A DNA stretch of 8,039 nt from a bacterium (GTDB lineage Bacteria; Auribacterota; UBA3054), in contig JAFSWV010000129.1 in the NCBI GenBank assembly GCA_017444325.1, positions 1 through 8,039 on the forward strand. The letters are read 5' to 3'. Both the position numbers and the translations under genes were made by a program. This document shows, one piece after another, positions 5,356 through 8,039 of the stretch (position 1 is its first letter; the number at the start of each line of letters is the position of its first letter). Under the pieces are notes generated by a model, which searched no databases, was not told the origin of the DNA, and saw only the letters and a program-made list of their open reading frames with translations.

Positions 5356-6718
5356 GTTCACTCACGAAGACATAGCTGCCGCCTTGGGCGCAGCCTTCAC
5401 GTTTTCCGGGAAAGCTCCGGACGGATCGTTCGGGATCACGACCGACACCAGGAAACTGGAGCCGGGCGACCTCTTCGTAGGCATCAGGGGCGGAAACACG
5501 AAAGAAGTGGCGGAAAAAGCCCTTACCGCCAAAGCCTGCGCCTGCATACTAAGCTGCGAGGCCCCGGAAGGACTGGCCTGCTACCGCGTCGTTGACACCA
5601 TCAAAGCCCTGCAGGATCTCGCGGCCTACCAGAGGGCCAGAGTGCAGATCCCGATGATCGGCGTCACGGGCTCCTGCGGCAAGACCACGACCAAGAACAT
5701 GCTCGGCTCGATCCTTAAAACCTTGGGCGAAACGCTCGTCACGGAAGGAAATCTCAACAACGAGATAGGACTTCCCATAACGCTTCTCAAGCTAAGCGAA
5801 GAGCACCGCAGCGCCGTCGTAGAGATGGGCATGAACCACAAGGGCGAAATACTTTCCTTAAGCCGCCTGGCGCGCCCCGACGCGGCCGTCATAACCAACA
5901 TCGGAAGCGCCCACATCGAATATCTTGGCAGCAAGGAAAACATCGCGCTGGCCAAAGCCGAGATCTTCCGCGGCGTCCCGCCCTGCGGAAAAGTCGCCCT
6001 TCCCATAGAGAGCGATTTCTTTGGAAAACTTTCCGAAATGGCGAAGCAGTTAGGCCTCGCTGTCATAAGTTTCGGCAAAGGCGGAGATTTTGAATTTGTA
6101 ATAAAAACTGAGGACGCCTCGGGATTAAGCGGCGAATTGAGAACGCCCATGGGGAATGTTGCGCTTACGGTGCCGGTCATCGGCGCTTACAACGCTCTCA
6201 ACATTGCGAGCGCCGCGGCCGGAGCCTGCGCGCTGATAGAAGGCATCAAACTGGAAAACATAAAGCTTGGTTTGGAATCCGTCAAGGGCGAGAAGCTGAG
6301 GAACGAACTGCACGAACACAAGGGCGCGCGTTTCATTCTCGACTGCTACAACGCCAACCCAGATTCCATGGCGGCCTCACTCACGATGTTGAAAGAAATG
6401 GACGTGAAAGGCCGGAAAGCCGCCCTTCTCGGCGACATGCTGGAAATTGGCGACAAAGCCAAGGGCGCCCACTACGAGATCGGCAAATTCGCCGCGCAAT
6501 TTTTGGACGCGCTGTTTTTGACCGGCGAATACGCCGAAGATTACGCGGCCGGAGCGAAAGCCGCCGGCAGTCCCTGCCGCGTCGCGATCTGCGAGCCCAA
6601 GGACGTATTGGAAGCGCTGAAGGCGTACGTCAAAGCCGACGACGCCATCCTTTTCAAAGGCTCGCGCGCCAACAAGCTGGAAGAATACTTTTACGAAATG
6701 TTCAAAAACAACCAATGA
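5348..6718 (+). CDS. murF: UDP-N-acetylmuramoyl-tripeptide--D-alanyl-D-alanine ligase MurF
   Basis: MurF joins D-Ala-D-Ala to the UDP-MurNAc-tripeptide made by MurE, the last cytoplasmic step of precursor synthesis. The 456 residues match E. coli MurF (452). Visible motifs are T-D-T-R-K-L-E-P-G-D-L-F (32-43) in the N-terminal domain and the P-loop G105-V-T-G-S-C-G-K-T-T-T115. They continue with G-N-L-N-N-E-I-G-L-P (134-143), E159-M-G-M-N-H-K-G-E-I, T-N-I-G-S-A-H (183-189), Y334-N-A-N-P-D-S-M and G362-D-M-L-E-I-G. The Y-N-A-N-P-D-S and G-D-M-L-E motifs separate MurF from MurE, MurD and MurC. The ATG at 5348 overlaps the murE stop by 8 nt. Its upstream sequence has only a weak AAAGA, so translation probably depends on ribosomes finishing murE. 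Confidence 0.96.
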   Translation: MLKFTHEDIAAALGAAFTFSGKAPDGSFGITTDTRKLEPGDLFVGIRGGNTKEVAEKALTAKACACILSCEAPEGLACYRVVDTIKALQDLAAYQRARVQIPMIGVTGSCGKTTTKNMLGSILKTLGETLVTEGNLNNEIGLPITLLKLSEEHRSAVVEMGMNHKGEILSLSRLARPDAAVITNIGSAHIEYLGSKENIALAKAEIFRGVPPCGKVALPIESDFFGKLSEMAKQLGLAVISFGKGGDFEFVIKTEDASGLSGELRTPMGNVALTVPVIGAYNALNIASAAAGACALIEGIKLENIKLGLESVKGEKLRNELHEHKGARFILDCYNANPDSMAASLTMLKEMDVKGRKAALLGDMLEIGDKAKGAHYEIGKFAAQFLDALFLTGEYAEDYAAGAKAAGSPCRVAICEPKDVLEALKAYVKADDAILFKGSRANKLEEYFYEMFKNNQ

Positions 6719-6903
6719 AAAATACAAACAATAAAAGCAGGAACGGAATGTGTGCGGTGATTGGCGAACTGCTTCTCCCTTCCCCCTACACGAACACACA
6801 CACCAAAAAGAGCGGCGTCTCTACATCCGCATTCCGGTTGCGGTCCGGGGATATTTTGTCTTCGGGCCGCAACATCCTGTCAATAAGCGAGGTCAAAGGA
6901 TAA
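6715..6903 (+). CDS. Possible small ORF filling the murF-mraY gap, function unknown
   Basis: A 62-codon ORF begins at an ATG overlapping the murF stop (ATGA, 6715-6718) and ends in TAA one base before the mraY ATG. An internal ATG at 6748 has AGGA 5 nt upstream and would give a 51-residue product, perhaps the better start. The peptide is polar and rich in S, T, N and K, with a short hydrophobic patch (A-V-I-G-E-L-L-L). There is no signal peptide or clear membrane segment, and I recognise no family. A second + frame (GTG at 6750) is also open across the gap and runs into mraY. Two open frames plus an embedded stem-loop weaken the coding case. The neat fit between both neighbours is the only real support, so this may equally be an untranslated spacer. 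Confidence 0.25.
   Translation: MKNTNNKSRNGMCAVIGELLLPSPYTNTHTKKSGVSTSAFRLRSGDILSSGRNILSISEVKG
6837..6873 (+). other. Strong stem-loop in the murF-mraY intergenic gap
   Basis: The arms at 6837-6850 and 6860-6873 pair over 14 bp, 11 Watson-Crick plus 3 G-U, around a 9-nt A/T-rich loop. The outer seven pairs are perfect (GTTGCGG with CCGCAAC). No T-run follows, so it is not a standard intrinsic terminator. It lies about 31 nt before the mraY ATG and about 120 nt after the murF stop. Possible roles are mRNA processing, transcript stability, partial attenuation between murF and mraY, or a protein- or DNA-level site. The pairing is read directly from the sequence; any role is inferred. Confidence 0.55.
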
Positions 6904-6904
6904 T

Positions 6905-7996
6905 ATGTTCTACTACGTTTTCTTCGGATGGCTAAGCGAAAGCGTTCCGGCTTTCCATGTCTTCAAGTATATCTCTGTGCGCTCCGCCATGGCGGCTGTG
7001 ACCGCGCTTGTCATAAGCCTTATCCTGGCGCCCTCGCTTATCCGCTGGCTTTATATGATGAAGATCGGCCAGGAGATCAGACGCGACGAATGTCCGCCGC
7101 TGCACCTTCTGCACAAGAACAAGCAGGGCGTCCCCACCATGGGCGGCATACTGATCCTTCTGGCCGTCACGGTCTCCACGCTTCTCTGGGCGCAGTTCTC
7201 GCTCTACACGATGCTTGCTCTGGGCGTTTTCGTATCCCTGGGACTTCTGGGCTTCGCCGACGACTACACCAAGGTCAAGCAGAAGAACGCCGCCGGCATT
7301 TCCGGCAAGACGAAGCTCGTCGTGCAGTCGCTGGTGGCTTTGATCGCGGCCCTCGTCCTCATCTTCTACGGCAAGGAGAATTTCCCCTTCTACGTCCCCT
7401 TCTTCAAGAATCCAATCATTGAGAATCTCGGCTGCTACTACATAATCCTCGCCATGCTGGTGATCGTCGGGACTTCCAACGCCGTCAACCTGACGGACGG
7501 CCTCGACGGACTGGCTATCGGCACTGTCACGATCGCAGCCCTGGCTTACCTTGTTCTGGCTTACTGCGCCGGCAACTCCAAGATCGCCGAATACCTCTAC
7601 ATCTATTACGCCAGGGACGCTGCGGAACTGACGGTCTTTTTGTCCGCCATGGTCGGCGCCGGGCTCGGCTTCCTCTGGTACAACGCGCACCCGGCCAGGG
7701 TCTTCATGGGCGACACCGGAAGCCTTGCTTTGGGCGGCGCCATCGGCATCACGGCGCTTTTGGTCAGGAAGGAAGTGTTGCTTCTCATCATAGGTTTCAT
7801 CTTCGTCATGGAAGCCTGCTCGGACATCATCCAGGTCGCCTCCTTCAAGCTGACGCAAAAGCGAGTCTTCCGCATGGCTCCCATACACCATCACTTTGAA
7901 ATGCAGGGCTGGCCCGAGACCAGGGTCACCATGCGTTTCTTCATCTTAGCCCTCATCTTCGCGATCCTGGGCCTAGCCACACTGAAACTGCAATAA
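6905..7996 (+). CDS. mraY: Phospho-N-acetylmuramoyl-pentapeptide-transferase MraY
   Basis: MraY transfers phospho-MurNAc-pentapeptide from UDP to undecaprenyl phosphate at the inner membrane, making lipid I. The 363-residue product matches the family (E. coli 360) and shows about ten membrane segments, near 27-48, 78-97, 99-118, 137-156, 173-190, 204-222, 240-258, 271-287, 288-306 and 342-361. Key motifs are P77-T-M-G-G, the Asp pair in F-A-D119-D120-Y, N195-L-T-D-G-L-D-G-L, and N-A-H-P-A-R-V-F-M-G-D270. These are followed by M324-A-P-I-H-H-H-F-E with the histidine triad 328-330. One departure is C-S-D-I-I-Q (305-310), where the residue after serine is usually valine. The N-terminus (about F20-K-Y) aligns well with E. 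coli MraY, supporting the ATG at 6905. AAAGGA at 6895-6900 lies only 4 nt upstream, slightly closer than usual. The gene lies 186 bp beyond murF, the only real gap in the cluster. Confidence 0.97.
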   Translation: MFYYVFFGWLSESVPAFHVFKYISVRSAMAAVTALVISLILAPSLIRWLYMMKIGQEIRRDECPPLHLLHKNKQGVPTMGGILILLAVTVSTLLWAQFSLYTMLALGVFVSLGLLGFADDYTKVKQKNAAGISGKTKLVVQSLVALIAALVLIFYGKENFPFYVPFFKNPIIENLGCYYIILAMLVIVGTSNAVNLTDGLDGLAIGTVTIAALAYLVLAYCAGNSKIAEYLYIYYARDAAELTVFLSAMVGAGLGFLWYNAHPARVFMGDTGSLALGGAIGITALLVRKEVLLLIIGFIFVMEACSDIIQVASFKLTQKRVFRMAPIHHHFEMQGWPETRVTMRFFILALIFAILGLATLKLQ

Positions 7997-8009
7997 GGTA
8001 AAGATATTC

Positions 8010-8039
8010 ATGCGCATCGCAATAATGGGACTGGCAAAA
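8010..8039 (+). CDS. murD: Probable MurD, N-terminal fragment cut by the window end
   Basis: Only ten codons are visible: M-R-I-A-I-M-G-L-A-K. This resembles the beta-strand and glycine loop that opens the MurD UDP-binding domain (typically V-x-G-x-G-x-S-G). The slot directly after mraY is where murD normally sits in dcw clusters. TAAGG at 7994-7998, overlapping the mraY stop, is a plausible but rather distant ribosome binding site (11 nt). MurD adds D-glutamate to UDP-MurNAc-L-Ala, two steps before MurF. The identification rests mainly on gene order, since too little protein is present to test motifs. Confidence 0.65.
   Translation, partial: MRIAIMGLAK

Noticed and set aside
6750..6935. Second + strand ORF across the murF-mraY gap starting at GTG
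   Set aside because: It runs 31 bases into mraY in another frame, and no family is recognisable. Its peptide looks no less protein-like than the other frame, which is why neither is called with confidence.
6932..7894. Long - strand open frame (320 codons) inside mraY
   Set aside because: It overlaps mraY entirely, whose motifs are unambiguous. The D/E/V/G-rich translation is a typical antisense artefact.
332..8039. A previously undescribed multi-gene system
   Set aside because: All large genes are standard dcw members in canonical order. Novelty, if any, is limited to regulation and the murF-mraY gap.

Overview
This window is the start and first two thirds of a division and cell wall (dcw) operon. 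All genes lie on the + strand, in the order mraZ, rsmH (mraW), ftsL-like, ftsI (class B PBP), murE, murF, mraY and the first ten codons of a probable murD. The window ends inside murD, so the operon continues beyond it. The host is a Gram-negative-type bacterium making meso-diaminopimelate peptidoglycan, because MurE carries the DNPR substrate signature. The GC content looks moderate, and ATA and AGG/AGA codons are used freely beside ATC and CGC. PBP and MraY wording loosely recalls the PVC group (Verrucomicrobia/Lentisphaerae), but that placement is a weak inference.

Positions 1-331 hold no convincing gene. They carry a cluster of regulatory signals. These are a three-repeat MraZ-box-like array on the - strand (21-47), two tandem DnaA-box-like 9-mers (64-83), an AT-rich tract (about 149-188) and a C/G hairpin running into a G8 run (203-225). 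A near-consensus sigma-70-type promoter follows (TTGACT, 18 bp, TATAAT; 226-255), with two TGGGN MraZ half-sites inside its spacer. A leader of about 70 nt without a Shine-Dalgarno leads to mraZ.

Positions 332-6718 are packed with coding sequence. rsmH/ftsL overlap by 8 nt, ftsI/murE by 14 nt and murE/murF by 8 nt, which suggests one co-transcribed and partly translationally coupled unit. The products act together. MraZ is the likely autoregulator, and RsmH methylates 16S rRNA. FtsL and FtsI belong to the septal synthesis complex. MurE and MurF finish the UDP-MurNAc-pentapeptide, and MraY transfers it to the lipid carrier as lipid I. MurD acts two steps before MurF.

The only sizeable break is the 186-bp murF-mraY gap (6719-6904). 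It holds a strong stem-loop without a T-tract (6837-6873) and a short ORF whose ends abut both neighbours.

I found no mobile element, CRISPR array, tRNA or rRNA, and no new multi-gene system. The points of interest are the regulatory architecture upstream of mraZ and the murF-mraY gap. Minor departures from conserved motifs occur in otherwise normal enzymes.
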